Shown one piece after another: positions 34,426 through 43,338 of a DNA stretch of 64,000 bases. This stretch comes from Cyclobacterium marinum DSM 745 (GTDB taxonomy: Bacteria > Bacteroidota > Bacteroidia > Cytophagales > Cyclobacteriaceae). The stretch is from the NCBI RefSeq assembly GCF_000222485.1, contig NC_015914.1:372001-436000 (forward strand), given 5' to 3'. How positions within the stretch are numbered: position 1 is the stretch's first letter; each line of letters begins with the position of its first letter. The notes beneath the pieces are model-generated. The model saw only the letters and a list, made by a program, of their open reading frames with translations. It made no database searches and was not told where the DNA came from. Position numbers and translations under genes: made by a program.

Positions 34426-35736
34426 CTAAATGACTTCTCCGTAAAGGTCAAATTCGGTAGCCTCAGTAATTTTAACATTGACGAAATCTCCCAACCTACA
34501 ATAAAATTTACTGGCATCTATCAGCACCTCGTTGTCTACCTCCACAGAATCATAAGCTGTACGTCCTACAAAACGGCCATTTTCTTTTTTATCAATCAAT
34601 ACCTTAAATTCCTTTCCTATTTTTTCCTGATTGAGTTCAAAAGAAATCTGTTCTTGAATCTCCATCAGGCGATTGGCTCTTTCTTGTTTGACTTCCTGAG
34701 GCACACTATCCTCCAAGCCATAGGCATGTGTATCTTCTTCGTGGGAATAGGTAAAGACCCCTAATCGTTCAAATCGCATGCGCTCCACAAAATCTACCAT
34801 TTCTTCAAATTCTGCCTCTCCTTCTCCGGGGTGCCCGGTGATAAGCGTGGTCCTAATCGCAATGTCAGGGATTTTACTTCGGATTTCATTGATCAAGGCC
34901 TCCTGTTTTTCACGTGTAGTGCCCCTTCTCATCGTTTTTAACACCTCGGTAGATCCATGCTGCAAAGGAATATCCAGATAATTGCAAATATTGTCCCTTT
35001 CTGACATTACTTCCAAAACATCCATGGGAAAGCCTGTCGGGTAAGCATAATGCAACCTTATCCATTCCAACCCTTCTACATCCGAAAGGGCGCGCAATAG
35101 ATCTGCAAGTCTTCTTTTTTTGTAAAGATCCAAACCATAATAGGTAGAATCTTGAGCGATCAATAGTATCTCCTTTGTTCCTCCGGCCACTTTGTGCTTG
35201 GCCTCTTTTACCAATTCTTCAATTGGGCGAGAAACGTGTCCACCTCTCATAAGGGGAATGGCACAAAAAGAACATGGCCTGTCACAACCTTCTGAGATTT
35301 TCATGTAGGCGTAATGCGAAGCGTGGCTTAGCAACCGCTCCCCCACCAACTCATGCTTATAATCAGCCTTAAATTTCTTTAATAATGCAGGGAGTTCTCT
35401 GGTTCCAAAAAAGGCATCGACCTGAGGAATTTCAACTTCCAAATCATCCTTATACCGCTGAGAAAGGCATCCTGTTACATAAACTTTATCCACCAAACCC
35501 TGATCCTTTGCAGTAGCATATTCTAAAATTGTATTGATAGATTCCTGCTTCGCATTGTCTATAAATCCACAAGTATTGATGATCACTATATTATTGTCCT
35601 CAGCACTTGATTCATGCCTGGCATCAATACCATTTCCTTTCAGTTGGCTTAATAGCACTTCAGAATCCACGAGGTTTTTGGAACAACCCATGGTGATGAT
35701 ATTGACTTTATCTTTTTTTAAGGTTCTTGCTTTCAT
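34426..35736 (-). CDS. rimO: Ribosomal protein S12 methylthiotransferase RimO
   Basis: A 436-residue radical-SAM methylthiotransferase that modifies an Asp of ribosomal protein S12. It has the N-terminal UPF0004 domain (IITMGCSKNLVDSEVLLSQL, VINTCGFID), the radical-SAM cluster motif CDRPCSFC, and a C-terminal TRAM domain (about residue 375 on). The ATG at 35736 is chosen. A TTG at 35748 would lie inside a -7 box (TACTTTTG on the minus strand, 35753-35746), so the true transcript probably starts near 35740 with almost no leader. Confidence 0.96.
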   Translation of the reverse strand: MKARTLKKDKVNIITMGCSKNLVDSEVLLSQLKGNGIDARHESSAEDNNIVIINTCGFIDNAKQESINTILEYATAKDQGLVDKVYVTGCLSQRYKDDLEVEIPQVDAFFGTRELPALLKKFKADYKHELVGERLLSHASHYAYMKISEGCDRPCSFCAIPLMRGGHVSRPIEELVKEAKHKVAGGTKEILLIAQDSTYYGLDLYKKRRLADLLRALSDVEGLEWIRLHYAYPTGFPMDVLEVMSERDNICNYLDIPLQHGSTEVLKTMRRGTTREKQEALINEIRSKIPDIAIRTTLITGHPGEGEAEFEEMVDFVERMRFERLGVFTYSHEEDTHAYGLEDSVPQEVKQERANRLMEIQEQISFELNQEKIGKEFKVLIDKKENGRFVGRTAYDSVEVDNEVLIDASKFYCRLGDFVNVKITEATEFDLYGEVI

Positions 35737-35745
35737 ATCTTCCTG

Positions 35746-35753
35746 CAAAAGTA
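35746..35753 (-). promoter_or_regulatory. -7 box for rimO
   Basis: TACTTTTG on the minus strand (35753 to 35746) is an exact TAnnTTTG. It lies 10 bp before the rimO ATG at 35736, giving a very short or absent leader. No TTG is found at the ideal -33 spacing. Confidence 0.45.
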
Positions 35754-35891
35754 CAAAATTACCCTGACAACCATTCTATACATCTCCCCTTTAGCGAAAT
35801 GTTATTTAATTATTAAAGACTGCGTTATTATGTAAAGAATCCTTAACCTTCAAAAGACTATTATAATTCAGGAAAAGCCTAATTTTGAATC

Positions 35892-35970
35892 AGTAATACA
35901 GCGACAATTTTTTTATTACTCCTTGTAATTTTTTAAAAGGCCACGATCCATATCGAGGCCTTTTTCTTTT
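35892..35970 (+). ncRNA. Candidate small RNA with intrinsic terminator
   Basis: In the rimO-haemolysin III spacer, an exact -7 box TAATTTTG (35880-35887) is followed by a hairpin AGTAATA (35892-35898) with TATTACT (35914-35920). A strong terminator follows: AAAAGGCC (35935-35942) pairs with GGCCTTTT (35957-35964), with an inner CGAT/ATCG stem and a CCAT loop, then a T-rich tail. No ORF precedes the terminator on this strand, so an approximately 80-nt transcript is a good explanation. A -33 TTG is not obvious. Confidence 0.5.
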
Positions 35971-36202
35971 TGTCCCAAAAGTCCCTCTGAGAAATCTAAT
36001 TTCCCATCACCTAGAATCCGTGAATATTTCAGGTTTTATGAAGGACGACCCGGATATTAAAATTAGCCGAGTAAACCTGATTGGTTTTATTTTAATAAGA
36101 ACCAAATGATTAACGAAATAGCCTGGGGATTTTAGGTACTACCCAGCCGAAATATTAATTTAAATACCCGATATTTACTGCAACTATTATTAATTAATTA
36201 CA

Positions 36203-36847
36203 ATGGCCGGACAGGTAGATAGAAAACAAACAATAAAAGAAGAGTTTGCCAATACCCTCACCCACCTGATTGGTATTCTTTTTAGTATTGTGGCCATATC
36301 TCTTCTGGTGGTTTTTTCTGTTTTAAACGGCACTGCCTTGCATGTGGTCAGTTGCTGTATCTTTGGCGCCACCATGTTATTGCTTTATACTTCCTCTACT
36401 CTCTATCATGCCATTCAATCCAAACAACTAAAGCCCCTTTTGCGCAGTATTGATCATATCAGTATTTACTTTCTGATTTCCGGCACCTATACCCCCTTTT
36501 TATTGATAGGATTGGGTGGCACCTTGGGATGGGTCTATTTCGGAATCGTGTGGACCATCACCCTATTGGGATTGGTATTTAAAATATTTTTTATTGGGAG
36601 GTTTGAAAAACTATCCCTCATATTGTACTTATGCATGGGCTGGATGGCGCTGCTTCTTATAAAGCCATTGGTGTCCAACCTTAGTACAGAAATCATTTAC
36701 CTGATTGCAGCTGGTGGTTTGTCATATACCATAGGCACTGTTTTTTATGCCAATAAAAAAATGCTTTATGCCCATGCCATCTGGCATGTTTTTGTCTTTG
36801 TTGGGACGAGTTTACATTTTATAGCCATTCTGTTTATGATTACCTGA
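36203..36847 (+). CDS. Haemolysin III family (PAQR-type) membrane protein
   Basis: A 214-residue seven-helix membrane protein of the YqfA/TrhA, haemolysin III branch of the PAQR superfamily. Characteristic segments are the N-terminal EEFANTLTHLIGILFSIVAIS, LLLYTSSTLYHAIQSK, LRSIDHISIYFLISGTYTPFLL, and the C-terminal HAIWHVFVFVGTSLHFIAILF, which holds the histidine cluster typical of the family's metal site. Bacterial members influence membrane energetics or fluidity; haemolytic activity is not implied. Confidence 0.92.
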   Translation: MAGQVDRKQTIKEEFANTLTHLIGILFSIVAISLLVVFSVLNGTALHVVSCCIFGATMLLLYTSSTLYHAIQSKQLKPLLRSIDHISIYFLISGTYTPFLLIGLGGTLGWVYFGIVWTITLLGLVFKIFFIGRFEKLSLILYLCMGWMALLLIKPLVSNLSTEIIYLIAAGGLSYTIGTVFYANKKMLYAHAIWHVFVFVGTSLHFIAILFMIT

Positions 36848-37834
36848 TGGATTCCTCGAAGACTTGTACTATAAACGCGTAGATTCATCTCGAAATTAAT
36901 TCCGAAACCAACCAAAGTCGGCCCATGGGTATTCGGTGAAATTTTATTCTCTATTCAGTTATGCTATCAATCCTTCCATTGAATAGTCCGATAAAAAAAT
37001 CCATTAAGCAATTCTTTCAACTAATTACTTTTTATACTATTTAAGTATGGATAAAACTTATACTTACCTTCCCTGAAATATACCTATTTTGCTGCAGCCT
37101 TAAACATGATTCAGCTACTCTCAAAAATAAAATAAATGCTGAATTATGTATTTTAGCTATGGTACTAAACAATGATATAGGTCCTCCTATAATTTTTCAT
37201 GACCTCGACCCTATTTTTAAATCAATTCTTGGTATATAGCTATAATGGAATAATGACCTATGATTTTTATGGTAAATTGTGATCCCAAGTAAAACTTAAT
37301 AATTTAAAGGTTGCTGTTAATACATCCAATGGATTTCTCAACTATTTATTAAAGTGGGAGAAAGGTACTTAGGGTCCAATCAAAAATCTCCTTATTATTG
37401 TCTATTTTCCCGGGTATTATCCTTGAGATCAAATTTTATTAACAAAGACTAAAAGTGCTGATGAAAATGTTTCATTCAGAGAAAAAGTGAATATAAAATG
37501 CCCAATCTGGTTACATGTGCTCAATAAAAATTATGAAAAAATAGCAGATTTACCTTCTCCGGATGGTATTGATTTTAGCCTGACGTAAGTTTAAGATGGC
37601 TCTACCTAGGCAATGGATAGTAAAGACCTTGGTATAGAACTGGATTATTTCACTTTTTTTAAGCTTGACTTGGCAATAGAAGACCAATAGGATATTATCA
37701 TCTAACGCTTATTATAAACTTCATAAAGTTTACAGTCAACGGATTAGAAATGGTCATTAATATGTAACAAAGGTCACTGTCTTTGGCCCGATCTATGTGT
37801 AGTTTTAAAATCGAACCAATAAAATGATTTAGCT
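36848..37834. other. Gene-poor 987-bp spacer with a possible gene relic
   Basis: No intact ORF above about 60 codons lies on either strand in this unusually long gap. Its right part contains an interrupted reading frame (37199-37690), listed separately. The left part (36848-37198) shows no hairpin or promoter that I trust. The lack of coding potential in an otherwise gene-dense genome suggests decay of a former gene. Confidence 0.55.
37199..37690 (+). pseudogene. Possible degraded coding sequence
   Basis: A single reading frame of 164 codons from an ATG at 37199 has a protein-like sequence broken by six internal stops. Fragments include LVYSYNGIMTYDFYGK, then NLKVAVNTSNGFLNYLLKWE, then WLHVLNKNYEKIADLPSPDG, and, after three clustered stops, AMDSKDLGIELDYFTFF. 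The mixture of hydrophobic and charged residues looks like former protein, but random AT-rich DNA would give stops at a similar rate. I cannot name a family. Confidence 0.35.
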
Positions 37835-38227
37835 ATGAAATATTATATAAATAAAACACTCGAAGCACAATCTTTTTCAGGCGTAAAAGACAAGGTAACT
37901 GAAGCCCTAAAAGAGCAAGGGTTTGGTGTGCTTACGGAAATAGATATTCAAGCCACCATGAAAAAGAAATTGGACAAGGATTATTTACCTACCCTAATAT
38001 TGGGCGCTTGTAATCCTGGGTTTGCAGACAAGGTGTTGACCATAGACCCAAATATGTCGGCCACGTTGCCTTGTAATGTCACAATCAGGGAGCTAGAAAA
38101 CGGTAAAGTCGAGGTCTCTGCCATCGATCCTGAGGCCGCCATGGTTCCGGTAGGAAAAGAGGAAATCAAACCTCTGGCCAAAGAGGTAAAAGAAAAGTTG
38201 GCTAAAGCTATTGAAACTATAAAATAA
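37835..38227 (+). CDS. DUF302 domain protein
   Basis: A 130-residue cytosolic protein of the DUF302 family. It opens with the usual SFSGVKDKVTEALKEQGFGVLTEIDIQATMKKKLD, then LPTLILGACNPGFADKVLTIDP and LPCNVTIRELENGKVEVSAIDP, matching the family along its length. The function is unknown, although members often sit with redox or stress genes. It shares a bidirectional terminator with the leftward flavoprotein gene. Confidence 0.93.
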   Translation: MKYYINKTLEAQSFSGVKDKVTEALKEQGFGVLTEIDIQATMKKKLDKDYLPTLILGACNPGFADKVLTIDPNMSATLPCNVTIRELENGKVEVSAIDPEAAMVPVGKEEIKPLAKEVKEKLAKAIETIK

Positions 38228-38228
38228 T

Positions 38229-38269
38229 AAAGAAGGAGATTTCTAAAATCAGAAATCTCCTTCTTTTTC
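38229..38269. terminator. Bidirectional terminator, 16-bp stem
   Basis: AAAGAAGGAGATTTCT (38229-38244) pairs perfectly with AGAAATCTCCTTCTTT (38251-38266) around a 6-nt loop and continues into T-rich DNA. It ends the DUF302 transcript and the convergent flavoprotein transcript. Confidence 0.94.
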
Positions 38270-38284
38270 TCTTTAAATGGTCAT

Positions 38285-38956
38285 TTATTTTTCAAAAACC
38301 AAAGCCTCAGGATTAGCGCCCAAGTCTTTCAACGCTCCATTTACTGCTTTTATAAATCCCTCAGGACCACATACGTAAAAGTTCTGGTGCTTGAAATCGT
38401 TTATATTCTCCTTAAGGTATTCCTTGTCAATTCTTCCTTGATCGTATGCAGTATCTTTCTGATTCTCAATGATATTTTGAAATTTATGACCTAAAATGGT
38501 CTTCAATTCTTCAAAAAGTATGATGTCATCATTGGTTTTATTAGCAAAAATCAGCTGATTGTTACCTATTTCGTTTTTTTGACGCAAGTCTCGTAGAATT
38601 GAAATAAAAGGAGTAATTCCTGCACCTCCTGCTAAAAACACACCTTCACCTTTGTATGAGATGGCACCCCAAGCATCTCCTATTTCAACTTTATCACCTA
38701 CCTGTACATTTCCTAATCTTTTGGTTACCCCTTCATGGTCCTCGTAAGTTTTAATGGTAAACTCCAAAAAATCATCTTTAGGAAGGCTTGTTAAGGAAAA
38801 CGGTCGTTTTACATTCTCCCACCCTTCTTTCAGTAAACTTAATTCTGTGGCTTGTCCAGGTACAAAAGTATACCCTTTCGGCTTTTCAATTTTAAAAGCA
38901 TAGGTATCATGCGTAACTACACTTTTATCTAAGATTTTTAATTGATAGCTTTCCAT
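38285..38956 (-). CDS. FAD/NAD(P)-binding ferredoxin-reductase-like oxidoreductase
   Basis: A 223-residue flavoprotein reductase of the ferredoxin-NADP reductase superfamily. The FAD domain shows KRPFSLTSLPKDDFLEFTIKTY (RxYS/T-type motif), a VGDKVEIGDAWG loop, and then the NAD(P) domain with GEGVFLAGGAGITPFISILRDL and FYVCGPEGFIKAV. No iron-sulfur domain is attached. The ATG at 38956 is preferred; TTG at 38983 adds nine residues. The partner protein is unknown. Confidence 0.9.
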   Translation of the reverse strand: MESYQLKILDKSVVTHDTYAFKIEKPKGYTFVPGQATELSLLKEGWENVKRPFSLTSLPKDDFLEFTIKTYEDHEGVTKRLGNVQVGDKVEIGDAWGAISYKGEGVFLAGGAGITPFISILRDLRQKNEIGNNQLIFANKTNDDIILFEELKTILGHKFQNIIENQKDTAYDQGRIDKEYLKENINDFKHQNFYVCGPEGFIKAVNGALKDLGANPEALVFEK

Positions 38957-39256
38957 AGGATTTTGGGTTTTATAATTATACAACTATAAAACATACCACA
39001 AACTTTAAACCATAAATTAATTTAGTAGCTTATTAACATTATTTTGTTAAAATTTAATTTTCGAATAGGTCCCACTAAAAAGACCAAGAAAGCTTTGAAA
39101 TTGTATTGGTTGAAATTTAAAAATAGTTTATGACAAGATTCTAGCTCTGGGTAAACTTGAAGTTTTGTGCGAAAAATTTTTTCCTGCAACATTCTATTCG
39201 TATTAATTGTGAATGTCTCCCTAAGCCTTTACTTTAAAGAAAAATATAAATCACAA
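38957..39256. other. 300-bp divergent intergenic region, no feature seen
   Basis: AT-rich spacer between the flavoprotein gene and the secreted protein gene. An approximate -7 box (TATAGTTG on the minus strand) lies near 38985-38995, without a convincing -33. Nothing else stands out. Confidence 0.4.
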
Positions 39257-40924
39257 ATGACCAATCTTTATACATCTTTCCTCCCTTGGTTTATTGTTCT
39301 ATCTTCATTTGTCATTAACACGACAGGCCAACCTAAACTTAAAGATTTTCGGCAAGCTTTTGAAGGTTTAAATCAGCAACCTTCCTCCTTTTTAGCAAAA
39401 AATAATATTTCTTACAAGGCCAAAGGAGGGCATCTTCAAGGCATTCAATTGTACAAAGAACATTCAATTTATCTAAGTGGAAGTTCCGACAAACTAAGTT
39501 ATATGGTAAAAATACACCTTGGTGATCAACCGAAGGTAGTGGCAATTGACACCTTAATGCACTCTCCGCTTCGCCATGCCGGGGGCTTTCAAATATTTGA
39601 TCAATTTCTGGCTGTAGGCATTGAAGACAATAAAGAAAGAAACCTTGCCTACCTACAGGTCTATAACTTAGAAGCTGAAACCCCTTTTGACAATCCCATT
39701 TATACTGTAGAACGAAAAGGAGATTATGAGCGGGTCACTGCCGGAGCAGTTGGCATAACTGCTTATCAGGGTGAAATTTTAATTTTGGTTGCCAATTGGG
39801 ACAGTCGGGTGCTGGACTTTTACTCATGTCCAGCAGAGGATTTTTATGCCGGAAAAGGAGATTTAAGACTGAAAAATTCCATAGAGGTCAAAAAACTATC
39901 TACTGCCGACTGGTCAGACCCTAAATGGGAGTCCTATCAAAATCTGAATTTATTTTCCGACAGGAATGAGCAACTGTTTGTCGTTGGTACAGCAAAAAAT
40001 GAGGATGGAGGACAGGTAGCAGACTTGTTTAAGCTACATTTGAAACCCTCTACCCCAAAAATCACAAAAATAAGCTCCAAAATATTTCACCCCTCTGAAG
40101 GTGTAGATTTTAAAGCTACTGCGGGATTAAATATCTCAACTTCCGGAACATTAATATTAGCCGCTGCACCTTATCAATTGGAAAAAAGCACCACGATTGA
40201 TATATTCACAAACGAGCCGGTAAAATTTCCAACTTGGAAAAAAACGGAAGAATGGGCTTCACCTGATGCCCGACAAGCAGCGGCCTCCACTGAACAACAT
40301 ATATTTGCCATTAACAATCATTCCATAAGCAAATATGACAGGGTTTCAGGGGGATTGGTAGCCACAAAAAACTATCCAAATACCAAACATTTAAATAGTG
40401 GATTTTTTGACAACGAGCTACTCTATTGCGCCCACTCAAACTATCCAAACAAGCCGGATAGCAGTAGCATTCGAATAATTAATCCTCAAAACTTAAGCTT
40501 GATAAAGGCAATTAATTTAGGAGAGTCTGAAGGAAGCCTTACATGGGTTGTGAAAAAACAAGCCCTATGGTATGCCCTTTTTGCCTATTATGGTCAGGAC
40601 AATCACCTCACTTACTTGGCAAGTATGAATAAAGATTGGGAGGTGGTAGATAAATGGACATTTCCTGAAGAAATTATTGATGAGATGGGCAGGATGAGTA
40701 TATCAGGCGGAGTTCCCTGGGGAAAAGGCTTTTTGGTTACCGGTCACGATGAAAAGATACTCTATTATGTAACTTTGCCTAAAGCAGGTAAAATTCTAAA
40801 TTTAATGGAACAATATAACGCTCCCTTTACAGGTCAAGGTATCGCATTGGATCCACTAACAGGAGGACTAGTAGGTATAAACAGAGCGGAAAAAGCCTTG
40901 ATTTCATCCCAGTTTTTACCCTAA
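39257..40924 (+). CDS. Secreted protein of unknown function, beta-propeller-like
   Basis: A 555-residue exported protein. The ATG at 39257 begins a signal peptide (MTNLYTSFLPWFIVLSSF, cleavage near TTGQ); an upstream GTG at 39167 would add an unlikely extension. The mature part is rich in short beta-strands with repeated Gly/Asp turns (GGHLQGIQLYKEHSIYLSGS, HAGGFQIFDQFLAVGIEDN, GFLVTGHDEKILYYV), which suggests a propeller. It has no sorting domain and no catalytic motif that I recognise. It is convergent with the esterase gene, immediately after its stop. It may be periplasmic or surface-linked; the function is unassigned. Confidence 0.8.
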   Translation: MTNLYTSFLPWFIVLSSFVINTTGQPKLKDFRQAFEGLNQQPSSFLAKNNISYKAKGGHLQGIQLYKEHSIYLSGSSDKLSYMVKIHLGDQPKVVAIDTLMHSPLRHAGGFQIFDQFLAVGIEDNKERNLAYLQVYNLEAETPFDNPIYTVERKGDYERVTAGAVGITAYQGEILILVANWDSRVLDFYSCPAEDFYAGKGDLRLKNSIEVKKLSTADWSDPKWESYQNLNLFSDRNEQLFVVGTAKNEDGGQVADLFKLHLKPSTPKITKISSKIFHPSEGVDFKATAGLNISTSGTLILAAAPYQLEKSTTIDIFTNEPVKFPTWKKTEEWASPDARQAAASTEQHIFAINNHSISKYDRVSGGLVATKNYPNTKHLNSGFFDNELLYCAHSNYPNKPDSSSIRIINPQNLSLIKAINLGESEGSLTWVVKKQALWYALFAYYGQDNHLTYLASMNKDWEVVDKWTFPEEIIDEMGRMSISGGVPWGKGFLVTGHDEKILYYVTLPKAGKILNLMEQYNAPFTGQGIALDPLTGGLVGINRAEKALISSQFLP

Positions 40925-41776
40925 TCATTCACCTACAGCCTTAACATAATCAATAACCCATTTAAACCCTCTACTTGGTGTATAGACCATTTGGAGCATC
41001 ATTGGAATGTGCCTTTTATTCTTCTGTATTTTGAAATTAGGTTCAGAAACAAATTTCTTGTATTCTTTCATAAACCTATCTGTACCTACTAAAATACTCT
41101 CATAGGTTTTTCCTCCCATCATGAAAAACATTGGAGGCATATCTTTATGTAAAAAGTAGATTGGAGAAGTGTCTTTCCACACCTGTGGAGCGTCAGTAAA
41201 TGTTTTTAAATGAGAAGTACCCGGGGCATAATTTTTCTCTTTAAGGTAATGGTACATGTCAAGACCTGCTGCATCATTTAAAACGGCGGCAGCAATAGGG
41301 CTATCCACCCCAAGACTATCGAAGTACTCCTCTCGAATAGAAATCAGGCTCGCCAAGTGCCCTCCGGCAGAATGTCCGGACACTACTATTTTTCCCGGAT
41401 CTCCACCATAATCAGCAATATTTTCATCCACCCAATTCAATGCCTTGGCAGAAGCCTTTGCCATGCTGTGAATTTTATACTCCGGGCTCAAGGGATAATC
41501 AATAATTACAGCAACTATGTTTCTTCGGGCCCACCTCCTACCAACCAAACTGTATTTCTCCTTGGATCCTGACCTCCAGCTACCTCCATGAATAAAAACC
41601 AACACAGGAAGGGCTTCTTTAATTTTTTTTGGTCGGAAAATGTTCAAGCTTTTTTCGGGTAATTCACCCAAGTAACCCTCCTCCATATAGGTTACATTTT
41701 CTGTTACAGTAATTCCCCTTAAGGAACAAGATCCACACCAAGCCAAGAGGAAAACAAAAATAAAAAATCGCATCAT
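40925..41776 (-). CDS. Exported alpha/beta-hydrolase (esterase/lipase-like)
   Basis: A 283-residue alpha/beta-hydrolase related to BD-FAE/carboxylesterases. It has the oxyanion-hole HGGSWRSGS near residue 65, the nucleophile elbow GHSAGGHLASL (Ser near residue 136), and a likely catalytic His in KNKRHIPMMLQ. The N-terminus MMRFFIFVFLLAWCGSC is an export signal that could also be a lipoprotein signal with Cys17, though the lipobox is imperfect. Substrates are probably acyl or acetyl esters, possibly on glycans. It is convergent with the unknown secreted protein gene. Confidence 0.87.
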   Translation of the reverse strand: MMRFFIFVFLLAWCGSCSLRGITVTENVTYMEEGYLGELPEKSLNIFRPKKIKEALPVLVFIHGGSWRSGSKEKYSLVGRRWARRNIVAVIIDYPLSPEYKIHSMAKASAKALNWVDENIADYGGDPGKIVVSGHSAGGHLASLISIREEYFDSLGVDSPIAAAVLNDAAGLDMYHYLKEKNYAPGTSHLKTFTDAPQVWKDTSPIYFLHKDMPPMFFMMGGKTYESILVGTDRFMKEYKKFVSEPNFKIQKNKRHIPMMLQMVYTPSRGFKWVIDYVKAVGE

Positions 41777-41934
41777 ATTGTACTTTTTTCCAATATACGT
41801 GAAAACTACTATTGCAGACCATTCTTAGCATCCAAGGAAATATTAATAGTGGTTTTTTATCGAGTTTCTTCCAATAAATGATATCTATTCTTCCTAGTTA
41901 ATTATTTTCGTATCCTAATTCATGATTGATAAAA

Positions 41935-43065
41935 ATGAAGGAAAATTCTCCAATAAAATTTTTAGACTTAAAAGCCATTAATCAGGCATTTGAACCTGAA
42001 CTCTCCGAAACTATATTACAAATAAGCCGGAGTGGTCAATATGTCAATGGGGAAATTTCTGCAAAATTTGAAAAAAATTTTGCAGATTATATTGGTACAC
42101 AACATTGTATAAGTCTAGGAAATGGCACCAACGCATTAGAACTTATTCTGCGGGCTTATCTTATCTTGGGTCATTTAAAGGAGGGAGATGAAGTTCTGGT
42201 TCCTGCCAATACTTTCTTTGCGACTTTTCTTGCCATTTCAAACCAAAGGCTAATACCCGTGGCAGTGGAACCTGAGCTTACTAGTTTCAATATCTCTGCA
42301 AGGTCTCTTGAACAAAAGATTACAAAAAAATCCCGTGCCTTGGTATTGGTTCATCTTTTCGGGAGAAATGCCTATAGTGAAGAGATTAAGCAACTAATAG
42401 ACAAGCATCAACTTAAGCTAATCGAGGACAATGCACAAGCAGTAGGCTGTATGTTTAAGGGAGTTAGAACCGGTGCATTGGGCCATGTTTCTGCCCATAG
42501 CTTTTACCCTGCAAAAAACTTGGGAGCCTTAGGGGATGCCGGAGCAGTTACAACCAACGAACAGGAATTAGCTAACATTATTCGGGCCTTGACCAATTAT
42601 GGGGGTACTGAAAAACACAAATATGAATATATTGGCACCCATTCCAAGATGGATGAAATTCAAGCAGGTGTACTGAATGTAAAATTACCCCATTTGGACA
42701 AAAACAATTGCCGTAGAGATGAAATTGCTAGTATCTATCTTGATAGAATTGACTCATGTCACGTGACATTGCCCTTGAAATCTAAGCCGAGCCCTCTTCT
42801 TTCTCATACTTGGCATTTGTTTACTTTACTAGTATCAAACAGGGAGAGACTGATTCAATATCTATCTCAAAAAGGAATAGAAACTGCCATCCACTACCCT
42901 ATTCCTCCACATCTTCAGCCTGCTTACAGAAAAATGAATTTTGGGAAATTGCCCCTAACAGAACGGATTCATCGAGAAATTTTAAGTATTCCTCTCCACC
43001 CCTCGTTGCGCGAAAATGAAGTCTCTACAATAATAGAATCAATAAACAAATGGGAAGGGAAATAA
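41935..43065 (+). CDS. DegT/DnrJ/EryC1/StrS-family sugar aminotransferase
   Basis: A 376-residue PLP enzyme of the sugar-nucleotide aminotransferase family, which makes amino sugars for surface glycans. SLGNGTNALELILRA begins the PLP phosphate-binding loop, IEDNAQAVGC contains the cofactor-stacking Asp, and the Schiff-base Lys is in SFYPAKNLGALGDAGAV. The end (GIETAIHYPIPPHLQPAY) is typical, with His-Tyr-Pro-x-Pro. ATG at 41935 is chosen; a TTG at 41926 would add three residues. No glycosyltransferase or nucleotide-sugar gene is close, so its pathway partners are elsewhere. Confidence 0.92.
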   Translation: MKENSPIKFLDLKAINQAFEPELSETILQISRSGQYVNGEISAKFEKNFADYIGTQHCISLGNGTNALELILRAYLILGHLKEGDEVLVPANTFFATFLAISNQRLIPVAVEPELTSFNISARSLEQKITKKSRALVLVHLFGRNAYSEEIKQLIDKHQLKLIEDNAQAVGCMFKGVRTGALGHVSAHSFYPAKNLGALGDAGAVTTNEQELANIIRALTNYGGTEKHKYEYIGTHSKMDEIQAGVLNVKLPHLDKNNCRRDEIASIYLDRIDSCHVTLPLKSKPSPLLSHTWHLFTLLVSNRERLIQYLSQKGIETAIHYPIPPHLQPAYRKMNFGKLPLTERIHREILSIPLHPSLRENEVSTIIESINKWEGK

Positions 43066-43112
43066 CCAGAATACCATAGGAGTCATCAGCCTTGCTCTCA
43101 ACAGCCTTTAAT

Positions 43113-43156
43113 TCAAAAAAATCCTGATGCACTTGACTACAGCAGCATCAGGATTT
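43113..43156 (-). terminator. Terminator after pgi
   Basis: A 12-bp stem, AAATCCTGATGC (43119-43130) with GCATCAGGATTT (43145-43156), with a 14-nt loop. On the minus strand it is followed by T-rich DNA and lies about 180 bp past the pgi stop. It could also serve the convergent aminotransferase gene. Confidence 0.75.
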
Positions 43157-43338
43157 GATTAATTTCATTTTATTTTGATAAGCTCTACCCAAAAAAGGTA
43201 AGAGACAATGTATTACGTATTGAAATCACTTCAAAATTCATCACAGCGATAAAATGCTAAAACTGGTTTTCCTTCGATTACAACACCCATTACACATCCC
43301 ATCACCTAATCCGTTTTTCTTTGAATGCATAAATCAAC

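Noticed and set aside
35737..35748. TTG start for rimO
   Set aside because: It lies within a -7 promoter element; ATG at 35736 gives the family's normal N-terminus.
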